A stretch of 64,000 nucleotides of DNA. Origin: Citrobacter farmeri (lineage in GTDB: Bacteria > Pseudomonadota > Gammaproteobacteria > Enterobacterales > Enterobacteriaceae). The translations under genes were made by a program, and so were the position numbers. Shown piece by piece: positions 1 to 13,422 of this stretch. The DNA is taken from contig NZ_CP077291.1 of assembly GCF_019048065.1 (NCBI RefSeq), positions 1,178,001 to 1,242,000 on the forward strand, in the 5' to 3' direction. Below the pieces are notes generated by a model that saw only the letters and a program-made list of their open reading frames with translations, ran no database searches and was not told where the DNA came from. The number at the start of each line of letters is the position of its first letter. Position 1 is the first letter of the stretch.

Positions 1-60
1 ATAGCACACTATATTAAACGGCAAAGCCGTAAAACCCAACGTTAAACGAAGAAGCTGTAT

Positions 61-1041
61 ATGGCACAACGAGTACAACTCACCGCAACGGTATCCGAAA
101 ATCAACTCGGTCAACGCTTAGATCAAGCTTTGGCCGAAATGTTCCCTGATTATTCGCGATCGCGCATAAAAGATTGGATTCTTGATCGGCGCGTGTTGGT
201 CAACGGTAAACTTTGCGACAAACCAAAAGAAAAAGTGTTAGGCGGCGAACTGGTCGCCATCGATGCTGAAATCGATGAAGAAATCCGCTTCGAGCCTCAG
301 GATATCCCACTGGATATCGTTTATGAAGATGATGACATCATTGTTATCAACAAGCCGCGCGATCTGGTTGTCCACCCTGGAGCGGGTAATCCGGACGGCA
401 CGGTTCTGAATGCGTTACTGCATTATTATCCGCCGATTGCTGATGTTCCACGTGCGGGGATTGTCCATCGTCTGGATAAAGACACCACTGGGCTAATGGT
501 GGTCGCGAAAACCGTTCCGGCACAGACGCGTCTGGTTGAAGCGTTGCAGTTGCGTGAAATCACCCGTGAATACGAAGCGGTAGCGATCGGTCATATGACC
601 GCAGGCGGCACGGTGGAAGAACCCATCAGCCGTCACCCGACGAAGCGTACCCATATGGCGGTGCATCCGATGGGGAAACCGGCGGTCACGCACTATCGCA
701 TTATGGAACACTTCCGTGTGCACACGCGTCTGCGGCTGCGTCTGGAGACCGGACGTACGCACCAGATCCGCGTGCATATGGCGCATATTACCCATCCGCT
801 GGTGGGCGATCAGGTGTACGGTGGTCGTCCGCGTCCGCCGAAAGGGGCGTCGGATGCCTTTATCTCTACATTGCGTAAATTCGACCGTCAGGCGCTGCAT
901 GCCACTATGCTACGTCTGTATCACCCCATTTCCGGTATCGAAATGGAGTGGCATGCGCCAATCCCGCAGGATATGGTTGAACTGATTGACGCGATGCGCG
1001 CCGATTTCGAAGAGCATAAGGATGACGTGGCCTGGCTATGA
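61..1041 (+). CDS. rluD: 23S rRNA pseudouridine(1911/1915/1917) synthase RluD
   Basis: The 326-residue protein has an N-terminal S4 RNA-binding domain (about residues 18-80) and a RluA-type catalytic domain. The motif HRLDKDTTG places the catalytic Asp at residue 139, as in E. coli RluD. The family makes three pseudouridines in helix 69 of 23S rRNA during 50S assembly. The ATG at 61 gives the full family length. The upstream 60 bases hold no gene; in E. coli they separate rluD from divergent bamD. The stop overlaps the start of the next gene by four bases (ATGA), so the two are probably co-translated. Confidence 0.97.
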   Translation: MAQRVQLTATVSENQLGQRLDQALAEMFPDYSRSRIKDWILDRRVLVNGKLCDKPKEKVLGGELVAIDAEIDEEIRFEPQDIPLDIVYEDDDIIVINKPRDLVVHPGAGNPDGTVLNALLHYYPPIADVPRAGIVHRLDKDTTGLMVVAKTVPAQTRLVEALQLREITREYEAVAIGHMTAGGTVEEPISRHPTKRTHMAVHPMGKPAVTHYRIMEHFRVHTRLRLRLETGRTHQIRVHMAHITHPLVGDQVYGGRPRPPKGASDAFISTLRKFDRQALHATMLRLYHPISGIEMEWHAPIPQDMVELIDAMRADFEEHKDDVAWL

Positions 1042-1769
1042 GTGAGCTTATTGTCCCGCAGTGGCCTCTGCCGAAAAGCGTGGCGGCCTGTAGTTCGACC
1101 CGTACAGGCGGCGTAAGTTTGCCGCCGTATGACGCATTAAATCTGGGGGCCCACTGCGGCGATAACCCGGAGCATGTCGACGAGAACCGCAGACGTCTGT
1201 TTGCTGCGGGCAATCTGCCTTCAAAACCGGTTTGGCTGGAGCAGGTTCATGGGAAAGATGTTCTGAAACTGACCGGCGGACCTTACGCCTCTAAACGGGC
1301 GGATGCGTCATACAGTAATACGCCGGGCACCGTTTGCGCGGTGATGACGGCGGACTGTCTGCCCGTGTTGTTCTGCAACCGGGCGGGTACCGAAGTGGCG
1401 GCAGCCCATGCGGGCTGGCGTGGATTATGTGAAGGCGTACTGGAAGAGACGGTGGCCTGCTTTGTTGACAAGCCAGAAAATATTCTTGCCTGGTTAGGTC
1501 CGGCGATTGGTCCAGCAGCGTTTGAAGTTGGGCCAGAGGTGCGCGAGGCATTTATCGCCAAAGAGGCTAACGCGCATGAAGCCTTTGTGCCACACGGTGA
1601 AAAATATCTGGCGAATATTTACCAGCTTGCACGTCAGCGCCTGGCAAAGGTTGGCATTGAGCAAATTTATGGCGGTGACCGCTGTACTTTTAGTGAAAAT
1701 GAGACTTTCTTCTCTTATCGTCGCGACAAGACCACGGGGCGTATGGCAAGTTTTATTTGGCTGATATAA
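1038..1769 (+). CDS. pgeF: Peptidoglycan editing factor / multicopper polyphenol oxidase-like YfiH
   Basis: This 243-residue protein of the YfiH (DUF152) family carries the metal-site residues at family positions: His71 (EQVHGKD), Cys107 (MTADCLPV) and His124 (AAHAGWRG). Members have been described as laccase-like oxidases, as purine nucleoside phosphorylases/adenosine deaminases, and as PgeF, which removes wrongly made UDP-MurNAc-L-Ser. Which activity matters in vivo cannot be read from the sequence. It overlaps rluD by 4 bp and ends before the heat-shock promoter of clpB. Confidence 0.93.
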   Translation: MSELIVPQWPLPKSVAACSSTRTGGVSLPPYDALNLGAHCGDNPEHVDENRRRLFAAGNLPSKPVWLEQVHGKDVLKLTGGPYASKRADASYSNTPGTVCAVMTADCLPVLFCNRAGTEVAAAHAGWRGLCEGVLEETVACFVDKPENILAWLGPAIGPAAFEVGPEVREAFIAKEANAHEAFVPHGEKYLANIYQLARQRLAKVGIEQIYGGDRCTFSENETFFSYRRDKTTGRMASFIWLI

Positions 1770-1831
1770 CCTAAAGAATCAAGACGATCCGGTACGCGTA
1801 ATTTTCTTTTCACATAATTCAGGTCAAAAAC

Positions 1832-1859
1832 CTTGAATAATTGAGGGATGACCTCATTT
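1832..1859 (+). promoter_or_regulatory. sigma32 (RpoH)-type promoter of clpB
   Basis: CTTGAA (1832-1837) is followed at heat-shock spacing by ACCTCATTT (1851-1859). This resembles the RpoH consensus CTTGAAA-N11-16-CCCCATNT and sits about 40 bp before clpB, where E. coli has its heat-shock promoter. Motif and position are seen; use by sigma32 is inferred from homology. Confidence 0.8.
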
Positions 1860-1898
1860 AATCTCCAGTAGCAAATTTGACCTGTTATGGGAGGAGTT

Positions 1899-4472
1899 AT
1901 GCGTCTGGATCGTCTTACTAACAAATTCCAGCTTGCTCTTGCCGATGCCCAGTCACTCGCACTGGGGCACGACAACCAATTCATCGAACCTCTTCATTTA
2001 ATGAGCGCCTTGCTGAATCAGGAAGGGGGTTCGGTTCGTCCTTTATTAACCTCTGCCGGCATTAATGCCGGACAGCTACGCACTGCCATCGATCAGGCAC
2101 TGAGTCGTTTACCTCAGGTGGAAGGCACCGGCGGCGACGTCCAGCCGTCTCAGGATCTGGTGCGCGTACTGAATCTTTGCGACAAGCTGGCGCAAAAGCG
2201 AGGGGACAACTTTATTTCGTCAGAACTGTTCGTTCTGGCGGCGCTTGAGTCGCGCGGTACATTGCCCGATTTACTGAAATCGGCTGGTGCAACTACCGCT
2301 AATATTACTCAGGCAATTGAACAAATGCGTGGAGGTGAAAGCGTGAACGACCAGGGGGCTGAAGACCAACGTCAGGCCTTGAAAAAATACACCGTCGATC
2401 TGACCGAGCGTGCCGAGCAGGGCAAGCTTGACCCGGTTATCGGTCGTGACGAAGAGATCCGCCGTACTATTCAGGTGCTGCAACGTCGTACTAAAAACAA
2501 CCCGGTGTTAATCGGTGAGCCTGGCGTCGGTAAAACGGCGATTGTCGAAGGGCTGGCACAGCGAATCATTAATGGTGAAGTCCCGGAAGGGTTAAAAGGT
2601 CGTCGCGTACTGGCGCTGGATATGGGCGCGCTCGTGGCGGGGGCAAAATACCGTGGTGAATTTGAAGAGCGCTTAAAAGGCGTACTCACCGATCTCGCCA
2701 AACAGGAAGGGAATGTCATCCTGTTCATTGACGAACTGCACACTATGGTAGGCGCGGGTAAAGCGGATGGCGCAATGGACGCCGGGAACATGCTGAAACC
2801 GGCGCTGGCGCGTGGGGAGCTGCACTGCGTTGGGGCGACAACGCTCGACGAGTATCGCCAGTACATCGAAAAAGATGCGGCACTGGAACGTCGTTTCCAG
2901 AAAGTGTTCGTGGCAGAACCTTCCGTGGAAGATACCATCGCGATTCTTCGTGGTCTTAAAGAGCGTTATGAACTGCATCACCATGTACAAATTACTGACC
3001 CGGCGATCGTTGCTGCTGCCACGCTGTCTCATCGATATATTGCCGACCGTCAGTTGCCGGATAAAGCTATCGACCTGATCGATGAAGCGGCATCCAGCAT
3101 CCGTATGCAGATTGACTCCAAGCCGGAAGAGCTGGACAGACTCGACCGCCGTATTATCCAGCTCAAACTGGAACAGCAGGCGCTGATGAAAGAGTCTGAT
3201 GAGGCGAGTAAAAAACGTCTCGATATGCTTAACGAAGAACTGGACGACAAAGAGCGTCAGTATTCTGAATTAGAAGAAGAGTGGAAAGCGGAAAAAGCGT
3301 CGCTCTCCGGAACACAGACGATTAAAGCCGAGCTGGAACAGGCGAAGATTGCCATTGAACAGGCTCGTCGTGTTGGCGATCTGGCGCGGATGTCAGAATT
3401 ACAGTACGGCAAAATTCCTGAACTGGAAAAACAGCTGGAAGCCGCGACTCTGTCTGAAGGCAAAACCATGCGTCTGCTGCGTAATAAAGTGACGGATGCG
3501 GAAATTGCCGAAGTACTGGCGCGCTGGACGGGTATTCCCGTCGCGAGAATGCTGGAAGGTGAGCGCGAAAAGCTGTTGCGTATGGAGCAGGAGTTACATA
3601 GCCGCGTGATCGGGCAGAACGAAGCGGTAGAAGCGGTATCGAATGCGATTCGTCGTAGTCGTGCGGGTCTTGCCGATCCAAACCGCCCGATTGGCTCGTT
3701 CCTGTTCCTCGGCCCAACCGGGGTAGGTAAAACCGAACTGTGTAAAGCGCTGGCAAACTTTATGTTTGATAGTGATGATGCAATGGTGCGTATCGACATG
3801 TCCGAGTTTATGGAGAAACACTCCGTGTCTCGTCTGGTGGGGGCGCCTCCGGGATATGTCGGTTATGAAGAGGGGGGGTACCTGACAGAAGCCGTTCGTC
3901 GTCGTCCATATTCTGTCATTCTGTTAGATGAAGTTGAAAAAGCGCATCCTGATGTGTTCAACATTCTTCTGCAGGTACTGGATGATGGTCGCCTGACTGA
4001 CGGACAGGGTAGAACGGTCGACTTCCGTAATACGGTGGTCATTATGACCTCTAACCTGGGTTCCGATCTGATTCAGGAACGCTTCGGCGATCTGGACTAC
4101 AGCCATATGAAAGACCTGGTGTTAGGCGTGGTGAGCCACAACTTCCGCCCGGAATTTATAAACCGTATAGATGAGGTTGTTGTATTCCATCCGCTGGGTG
4201 AACAACACATCGCGTCTATTGCGCAGATCCAATTGCAGCGCCTGTATAAACGTCTGGAAGAACGTGGCTATGAAATCCACATCTCCGATGAGGCCCTGAA
4301 ACTGCTGAGCGCGAATGGTTATGATCCGGTGTATGGGGCTCGCCCGTTGAAACGTGCAATCCAACAGCAGATCGAAAACCCGCTGGCGCAGCAAATCCTG
4401 TCTGGTGAGTTAATTCCAGGCAAAACGATTCGTCTTGAAGTAAATGACGATCGCATTGTTGCAGTACAGTAA
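1899..4472 (+). CDS. clpB: ATP-dependent disaggregase ClpB
   Basis: This 857-residue AAA+ Hsp100 chaperone works with DnaK/DnaJ to extract proteins from aggregates. Seen in order: a Clp N-domain (residues 1-145), NBD1 with Walker A GEPGVGKT near residue 206, a charged coiled-coil M-domain (about 410-520), NBD2 with Walker A GPTGVGKT near 605, and a C-terminal D2-small domain. I take the ATG at 1899 (MRLDRLTNK), not the one at 1887, because the GGGAGGAG ribosome binding site covers the earlier ATG. An internal GTG at codon 149 gives the short form (separate entry). A sigma32-type promoter lies upstream and a terminator follows. Confidence 0.98.
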   Translation: MRLDRLTNKFQLALADAQSLALGHDNQFIEPLHLMSALLNQEGGSVRPLLTSAGINAGQLRTAIDQALSRLPQVEGTGGDVQPSQDLVRVLNLCDKLAQKRGDNFISSELFVLAALESRGTLPDLLKSAGATTANITQAIEQMRGGESVNDQGAEDQRQALKKYTVDLTERAEQGKLDPVIGRDEEIRRTIQVLQRRTKNNPVLIGEPGVGKTAIVEGLAQRIINGEVPEGLKGRRVLALDMGALVAGAKYRGEFEERLKGVLTDLAKQEGNVILFIDELHTMVGAGKADGAMDAGNMLKPALARGELHCVGATTLDEYRQYIEKDAALERRFQKVFVAEPSVEDTIAILRGLKERYELHHHVQITDPAIVAAATLSHRYIADRQLPDKAIDLIDEAASSIRMQIDSKPEELDRLDRRIIQLKLEQQALMKESDEASKKRLDMLNEELDDKERQYSELEEEWKAEKASLSGTQTIKAELEQAKIAIEQARRVGDLARMSELQYGKIPELEKQLEAATLSEGKTMRLLRNKVTDAEIAEVLARWTGIPVARMLEGEREKLLRMEQELHSRVIGQNEAVEAVSNAIRRSRAGLADPNRPIGSFLFLGPTGVGKTELCKALANFMFDSDDAMVRIDMSEFMEKHSVSRLVGAPPGYVGYEEGGYLTEAVRRRPYSVILLDEVEKAHPDVFNILLQVLDDGRLTDGQGRTVDFRNTVVIMTSNLGSDLIQERFGDLDYSHMKDLVLGVVSHNFRPEFINRIDEVVVFHPLGEQHIASIAQIQLQRLYKRLEERGYEIHISDEALKLLSANGYDPVYGARPLKRAIQQQIENPLAQQILSGELIPGKTIRLEVNDDRIVAVQ
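2331..2345 (+). promoter_or_regulatory. Internal ribosome binding site and GTG start for short ClpB
   Basis: GGAGGTGAAA (2331-2340) precedes an in-frame GTG at 2343, which is exactly codon 149 of clpB. In E. coli translation restarts here to make ClpB lacking the N-domain (about 80 kDa), which mixes with the full-length form in the hexamer. The strong Shine-Dalgarno and GTG are both visible here. Confidence 0.85.
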
Positions 4473-4490
4473 TTCCTGATGAAATAAAAA

Positions 4491-4518
4491 ATGGGCTCTG
4501 CGGAGCCCATTTTTGTTT
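4491..4518 (+). terminator. Rho-independent terminator of clpB
   Basis: The perfect 8-bp stem ATGGGCTC/GAGCCCAT with a 4-base loop (4491-4510) is followed by a T-rich run, 18 bases after the clpB stop. Confidence 0.9.
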
Positions 4519-4597
4519 AAAAACCAGGCTAAAATGATGTTTTATGGGGTGGTTTGCCTGGAAAATGAGCAATTGATAAGTTTTTTGTATTTTTGAC

Positions 4598-4744
4598 TTG
4601 TCAGCCCGAAATAACTCCCTATAATGCGCCTCCACTGACACGGAACAACGGCACGCAAGCCGCCGGGTCAGCGGGGTTCAGCAATGAACGCCCACAGAGA
4701 AAAGCGAAATAAATGCTTGACTCTGAAGCGGGAAAGCGTATTAT
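4598..4744 (+). promoter_or_regulatory. rRNA operon promoters P1 and P2
   Basis: P1 has TTGTCA (4598-4603), a 16-bp spacer and TATAAT (4620-4625), then a GC-rich discriminator as expected for ppGpp control. P2 has TTGACT (4717-4722), a 16-bp spacer and TATTAT (4739-4744). The A/T-rich stretch about 4519-4597 before P1 is where E. coli rrn operons carry the UP element and Fis sites; I did not assign individual Fis sites. Otherwise 4519-4923 holds only promoter and leader sequence. Confidence 0.92.
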
Positions 4745-4781
4745 GCACACCCCGCGCCGCTGAGAAAAAGCGAAGCGGCAC

Positions 4782-4794
4782 TGCTCTTTAACAA
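4782..4794 (+). promoter_or_regulatory. rrn leader boxA antitermination site
   Basis: TGCTCTTTAACAA in the leader between P2 and 16S matches the boxA element loaded by NusB/NusE for rRNA antitermination. A second copy lies in the 16S-23S spacer. Confidence 0.85.
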
Positions 4795-4923
4795 TTTATC
4801 AGACAATCTGTGTGGGCACTCAAAGTGACATGGATTCTTAACGTCGCAAGACGAAAAATGAATACCAAGTCTCTGAGTGAACACGTAATTCATTACGAAG
4901 TTTAATTCACGAGCATCAAACTT

Positions 4924-6465
<1,542 letters not shown>

Positions 6466-6636
6466 CCTTAAAGAACCTGCCTTTGTAGTGTCCACACAGA
6501 TTGTCTGATGAAAAGTAAAAAGCAAGGCGTTTACGCGTTGGGAGTGAGGCTGAACAGAATAAGGCCGCTCGCTTTCTGTTAATGAAAGCTCACCCTACAC
6601 GAAAATATCACGCAGCGCGTGATAAGCAATTTTCGT

Positions 6637-6712
6637 GTCCCCTTCGTCTAGAGGCCCAGGACACCGCCCTTTCACGGCGGTAACAGGGGTTCGAATCCCC
6701 TAGGGGACGCCA
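6637..6712 (+). tRNA. gltW: tRNA-Glu (UUC)
   Basis: The 76-nt cloverleaf begins GTCCCCTTCG and ends GGGGACGCCA with the CCA encoded. The anticodon TTC is at 6671-6673 between CCGCC/GGCGG stems. It is the only tRNA in the 16S-23S spacer, as in the rrnB/C/E/G class of operon. Confidence 0.99.
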
Positions 6713-6785
6713 CTTGCGCGGGAATGTGTGAAAGGCGTTGCCACCGATATCTCAAAACTGACTTCAGAGTCATGTTTGAGATATT

Positions 6786-6797
6786 TGCTCTTTAAAA
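6786..6797 (+). promoter_or_regulatory. Spacer boxA antitermination site
   Basis: TGCTCTTTAAAA in the spacer between tRNA-Glu and 23S is the second boxA copy usual for enterobacterial rrn operons. Confidence 0.75.
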
Positions 6798-6894
6798 ATC
6801 TGGATCAAGCTGAAAATTGAAACGACACACAGTCAATGTGTGTTCGAGTCTCTCAAATTTTCGCAATCAGAAGTGAAACATCTTCGGGTTGTGA

Positions 6895-9801
<2,907 letters not shown>

Positions 9802-9894
9802 ACAACGCCGAAGATGTTTTGGCGTGAGAGACATCAATATCAGCTTGATAACAGATTATGTCACTTCGTGGAAACGGGGTGATGAAACAGAATT

Positions 9895-10014
9895 TGCCTG
9901 GCGGCAGTAGCGCGGTGGTCCCACCTGACCCCATGCCGAACTCAGAAGTGAAACGCCGTAGCGCCGATGGTAGTGTGGGGTCTCCCCATGTGAGAGTAGG
10001 GAACTGCCAGGCAT
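9895..10014 (+). rRNA. rrf: 5S ribosomal RNA
   Basis: The 120-nt span from TGCCTGGCGGC to CTGCCAGGCAT has complementary ends forming helix I. It is 93 nt after 23S, with no distal tRNA before the terminator. Confidence 0.98.
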
Positions 10015-10026
10015 CAAATAAACAAG

Positions 10027-10058
10027 AAAACCTCATGCGAAAGCATGGGGTTTTTTTG
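10027..10058 (+). terminator. Terminator of the rRNA operon
   Basis: The GC-rich hairpin CCTCATGC-GAAA-GCATGGGG with a GNRA tetraloop is followed by seven T, 13 bases after 5S. Confidence 0.92.
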
Positions 10059-10290
10059 TTTGTCTGCTGTTCTGTAAAGAGGCCATCGCTGGATGACCTT
10101 TTTGCATTTTTATCCACTTCTAATCCTTTCAAATCCTCTGCGCTTACTCCTAAATTCTTTTCCGGCTAATTAAAACCGCGATCGCTGTCACATAATGATA
10201 TATAACAATTATATAACATTTCATTTACTAAAAATGGCAGCAAACACAACCGAAAAGCACCATCGGAATTTTGGCAGGAGTACAATTTTA

Positions 10291-11589
10291 ATGACTGAAA
10301 GCAGTGTAACTGCGAACGGGTCACTGACTGACAGTGATACCCGCCGCCGCATATGGGCAATTGTAGGCGCGTCATCCGGGAATCTGGTTGAATGGTTTGA
10401 TTTCTATGTCTACTCGTTTTGCTCGCTCTATTTTGCCCACATCTTCTTTCCTTCTGGAAACACGACAACGCAGCTACTGCAAACCGCAGGTGTTTTTGCG
10501 GCCGGGTTCTTAATGCGTCCAATTGGCGGTTGGCTATTTGGTCGTATCGCCGATAAACATGGCCGTAAGAAATCCATGCTTTTGTCTGTGTGCATGATGT
10601 GTCTGGGATCGCTGGTGATCGCTTGCCTGCCGGGTTATGAAACTATTGGAACCTGGGCACCGGCGCTGTTACTGCTGGCGCGTTTATTCCAGGGGTTATC
10701 CGTTGGCGGGGAGTATGGCACCAGCGCAACCTATATGAGTGAAGTTGCCGTAGAAGGCCGTAAGGGGTTCTACGCCTCTTTCCAGTACGTCACGCTTATC
10801 GGTGGTCAGTTGTTGGCGCTGTTGGTTGTGGTGGTCTTACAGCAGACCATGGAAGCTTCTGCACTCAGAGAGTGGGGCTGGCGTATTCCTTTCGCATTAG
10901 GTGCGGTACTGGCGGTTGTGGCGCTCTGGTTGCGTCGTCAACTCGATGAAACGTCAAAGCAGGAAACGCGTGCGTTGAAAGAGGCGGGATCGCTGAAAGG
11001 GTTATGGCGCAACCGCAAAGCCTTCATCATGGTGCTGGGTTTCACTGCGGCAGGATCGCTGTGCTTCTATACCTTCACCACATATATGCAAAAGTATCTG
11101 GTGAACACCGCAGGTATGCATGCCAATGTGGCGAGCGGCATTATGACGGCGGCGCTGTTTGTTTATATGCTCGTGCAGCCGCTGTTTGGCGCACTGTCAG
11201 ATAAAATTGGCCGACGTACCTCTATGCTGTGCTTCGGCGCACTGGCAACCCTGTTTACGGTACCTATTTTGACCGCACTTCAGAATGTGACTTCACCGTA
11301 TGCGGCATTTGGTCTGGTGATGTGCGCGCTGTTGATCGTCAGCTTCTACACTTCTATTAGCGGTATTTTGAAAGCTGAAATGTTCCCGGCACAGGTTCGC
11401 GCACTGGGGGTGGGGCTTTCTTATGCCGTGGCGAATGCGTTGTTTGGCGGTTCGGCTGAGTACGTGGCGCTGTCGCTGAAATCTGTCGGTATGGAGACAT
11501 CGTTCTTCTGGTATGTCACCGGTATGGCGATCGTGGCGTTTCTGGTCTCATTGATGTTGCATCGTAAAGGGAAAGGTCTGCGTCTCTAG
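10291..11589 (+). CDS. kgtP: Alpha-ketoglutarate:H+ symporter KgtP
   Basis: This 432-residue major-facilitator protein has 12 predicted membrane segments and the loop 2-3 signature [12 protein letters not shown]. It is nearly identical in sequence and length to E. coli KgtP, which imports 2-oxoglutarate with protons across the inner membrane. I chose the ATG at 10291, which has CAGGAG 10 bases upstream and matches the family N-terminus, over the upstream in-frame start at 10195. Between the rrn terminator and this gene (10059-10290) I see only an A/T-rich promoter-like region near 10200-10225. The end overlaps yfiM tail to tail by 4 bp. Confidence 0.97.
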   Translation: MTESSVTANGSLTDSDTRRRIWAIVGASSGNLVEWFDFYVYSFCSLYFAHIFFPSGNTTTQLLQTAGVFAAGFLMRPIGGWLFGRIADKHGRKKSMLLSVCMMCLGSLVIACLPGYETIGTWAPALLLLARLFQGLSVGGEYGTSATYMSEVAVEGRKGFYASFQYVTLIGGQLLALLVVVVLQQTMEASALREWGWRIPFALGAVLAVVALWLRRQLDETSKQETRALKEAGSLKGLWRNRKAFIMVLGFTAAGSLCFYTFTTYMQKYLVNTAGMHANVASGIMTAALFVYMLVQPLFGALSDKIGRRTSMLCFGALATLFTVPILTALQNVTSPYAAFGLVMCALLIVSFYTSISGILKAEMFPAQVRALGVGLSYAVANALFGGSAEYVALSLKSVGMETSFFWYVTGMAIVAFLVSLMLHRKGKGLRL

Positions 11590-11909
11590 TGATGCGCCAT
11601 TTGCCAGAGGGTATAGCCGGTCGTTGCACCGGCAACATCCCAGGCAAAGTCTTTCCAGCTCCAGCCGCTCCCAGCGGGGCGGCTATCCCAAAGCTCTTTT
11701 GACGCTCCCAGACTTACCGAGAACATCAAACCCACCATCGCACTGCGATCGCGGCTCATCCCCTGATGCTGAGCGTATTCATTGCCTGCGGCTGAGAGCA
11801 TCGCGGAAGCAATAAAGTGCTGGGCTTTGTCCTGCCCACTCCAGTTGTCCTGTGCCATATGGCTACAGCCTGACAGAATAAAGACACTAAGAAGAAAAAT
11901 AACGCGCAC
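11586..11909 (-). CDS. yfiM: Putative lipoprotein YfiM
   Basis: The 107-residue protein has a short hydrophobic leader and lipobox LSGC (lipidated Cys at 15), predicting a membrane-anchored lipoprotein. The C-terminal part contains glycine-rich hydrophobic stretches. The start is GTG at 11909. It lies downstream of pssA on the same strand, but a terminator separates them. Function is not established. Confidence 0.88.
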   Translation of the reverse strand: MRVIFLLSVFILSGCSHMAQDNWSGQDKAQHFIASAMLSAAGNEYAQHQGMSRDRSAMVGLMFSVSLGASKELWDSRPAGSGWSWKDFAWDVAGATTGYTLWQMAHH

Positions 11910-11924
11910 CCGTGGCCCCTATAG

Positions 11925-11950
11925 AAAAAACCCCGTTCAGGACGGGGTTT
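11925..11950 (-). terminator. Terminator of pssA
   Basis: Read on the minus strand, ACCCCGTCC-type stem ACGGGG/CCCCGT (arms 11931-11936 and 11942-11947) is followed by six U (11925-11930), directly after the pssA stop. Confidence 0.85.
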
Positions 11951-11953
11951 CGC

Positions 11954-13309
11954 TTACAGAATACGGCTTATTAGTCGATCGATTCGAATGCGACGCAATC
12001 GACGGATTAGTTTGCGAACTTTTACCGGGTAGTCGGCAATGCTCTGCAAGTCACGATAGTGCTTAACGACGGTGGTATGCGTACGAATTAGCGCCAGCTC
12101 TTTTTCTCGCTGTGCAGCCAATTCTTGCCTGGGATCGTGGATCAGGATCGCATTTTCCAGATCCAGACGCCAGGCGCGCGGGTTAAGATTGTTCCCGGTC
12201 AGCAGCATCCACTTGTCATCGATCCACATTCCCTTGAGATGGTAGGTGTTATCGTCATCTTTCCACAGACGGACAACCAGCTGATCGGTATTCACGTAGT
12301 ACTGTAAGCGGCTCAGGAAACGACGCAGGTTAATCTCATAGAGATAGGGCAGTGCGCCGATTATCTTGAATGGTTCATTTTCCGGGATATAAAAGTCGTT
12401 CGCAGTTTTATCACCCACAATAATCTCTACCTTCTTTCCTTCCCGCAGCAGTTGAATGATGTTACGGACAAGAATTGCTGGCAGGTTGAAATAGGGAGTG
12501 CAAATCGTGAGCTTATGCTCTGCACAGGGCATAAGGTGGAAAATGGTTTTGTTCAGCAGGCTGGATTTCCCCAGACCAACCAATGGCGTCACGGACAGTT
12601 GTTCATTATCAGCATCGCCCTGGAAGTGGTAAGCGGCGTCGCGTAACTCCTGGCGATATAAACGAATATCGTTTTTAATCTCCGGGCTTTTCGGACGCTG
12701 GGTATCATCCAGACGATTCACACCACGACCGTTCATCAGGTTCTGGGTCACCCATTCGAACATGATGTCAGCCATTCGGGCATTGCGGATTAACTGGTAG
12801 CGGTCATAACGATATTTATCGTGCTGATGCAGATAAACATCGTTCAGACTTGCACCGCTATACAGGACGCTATCATCGATGATAAAGCCTTTAAAGTGCA
12901 GAACGCCGAGGGCTTCACGAGTATTAATCGGCACTCCATATACAGGAACATCGACTCCCGGATTTTCATGCGCCATTCGGCAATACCAGTCGGCATTGGT
13001 ATTGGATGCTGCTGCGCCAATGCGCCCACGCTGCGCGCGATGCCAGTCGACGAGTACCCGAACATCCAACTCAGGACGCTGTCGTTTCGCCTCGTATAGC
13101 GCGCTGAGAATGCCTTTGCCACCGTCGTCCTGTTCCAGATACAGGGCAATAATGCAAATGCGCTGCTTCGCGCTGGCTATTTTTTCCAGCAGAGTCTCCC
13201 TGAAATCGGCGGGAGCATAAAAGAAATCGACATCATCAACTGATTGAGAAATCTTAGGTAGTTGGGCAAGGTGTTGTTGATGTTTATTACGCTTAAATTT
13301 TGACAACAT
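11954..13309 (-). CDS. pssA: CDP-diacylglycerol--serine O-phosphatidyltransferase
   Basis: This 451-residue phospholipase-D superfamily enzyme makes phosphatidylserine, the first committed step to phosphatidylethanolamine. Two HKD motifs are visible: HFKGFIIDD with His138/Lys140, and HLKGMWIDDKW near residue 357. The protein has no membrane span; E. coli PssA associates with ribosomes and the inner membrane in a regulated way. The start is the ATG at 13309; a GTG three bases earlier would add one residue. Its tail is rich in Arg/Lys, suiting contact with anionic lipid. Confidence 0.97.
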   Translation of the reverse strand: MLSKFKRNKHQQHLAQLPKISQSVDDVDFFYAPADFRETLLEKIASAKQRICIIALYLEQDDGGKGILSALYEAKRQRPELDVRVLVDWHRAQRGRIGAAASNTNADWYCRMAHENPGVDVPVYGVPINTREALGVLHFKGFIIDDSVLYSGASLNDVYLHQHDKYRYDRYQLIRNARMADIMFEWVTQNLMNGRGVNRLDDTQRPKSPEIKNDIRLYRQELRDAAYHFQGDADNEQLSVTPLVGLGKSSLLNKTIFHLMPCAEHKLTICTPYFNLPAILVRNIIQLLREGKKVEIIVGDKTANDFYIPENEPFKIIGALPYLYEINLRRFLSRLQYYVNTDQLVVRLWKDDDNTYHLKGMWIDDKWMLLTGNNLNPRAWRLDLENAILIHDPRQELAAQREKELALIRTHTTVVKHYRDLQSIADYPVKVRKLIRRLRRIRIDRLISRIL

Positions 13310-13422
13310 CACAGTGCATTTCTTCTCTGTTCATTGAAGGGTCCTCTGTGCTATGCAGACGACATAAGCGGGCAATGATAACACTGTCCCCGTCAAAGTG
13401 GTCAACATTTCCAGTACCTTAC

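Noticed and set aside
1770..1898. Possible separate small RNA in the clpB leader
   Set aside because: A small RNA has been annotated near this place in E. coli, but I could not recognise a conserved RNA with its own terminator; the heat-shock promoter explains the region.
10195..10290. 32-codon N-terminal extension of kgtP
   Set aside because: The extension lies over the A/T-rich promoter region; the ATG at 10291 has CAGGAG and the conserved start.
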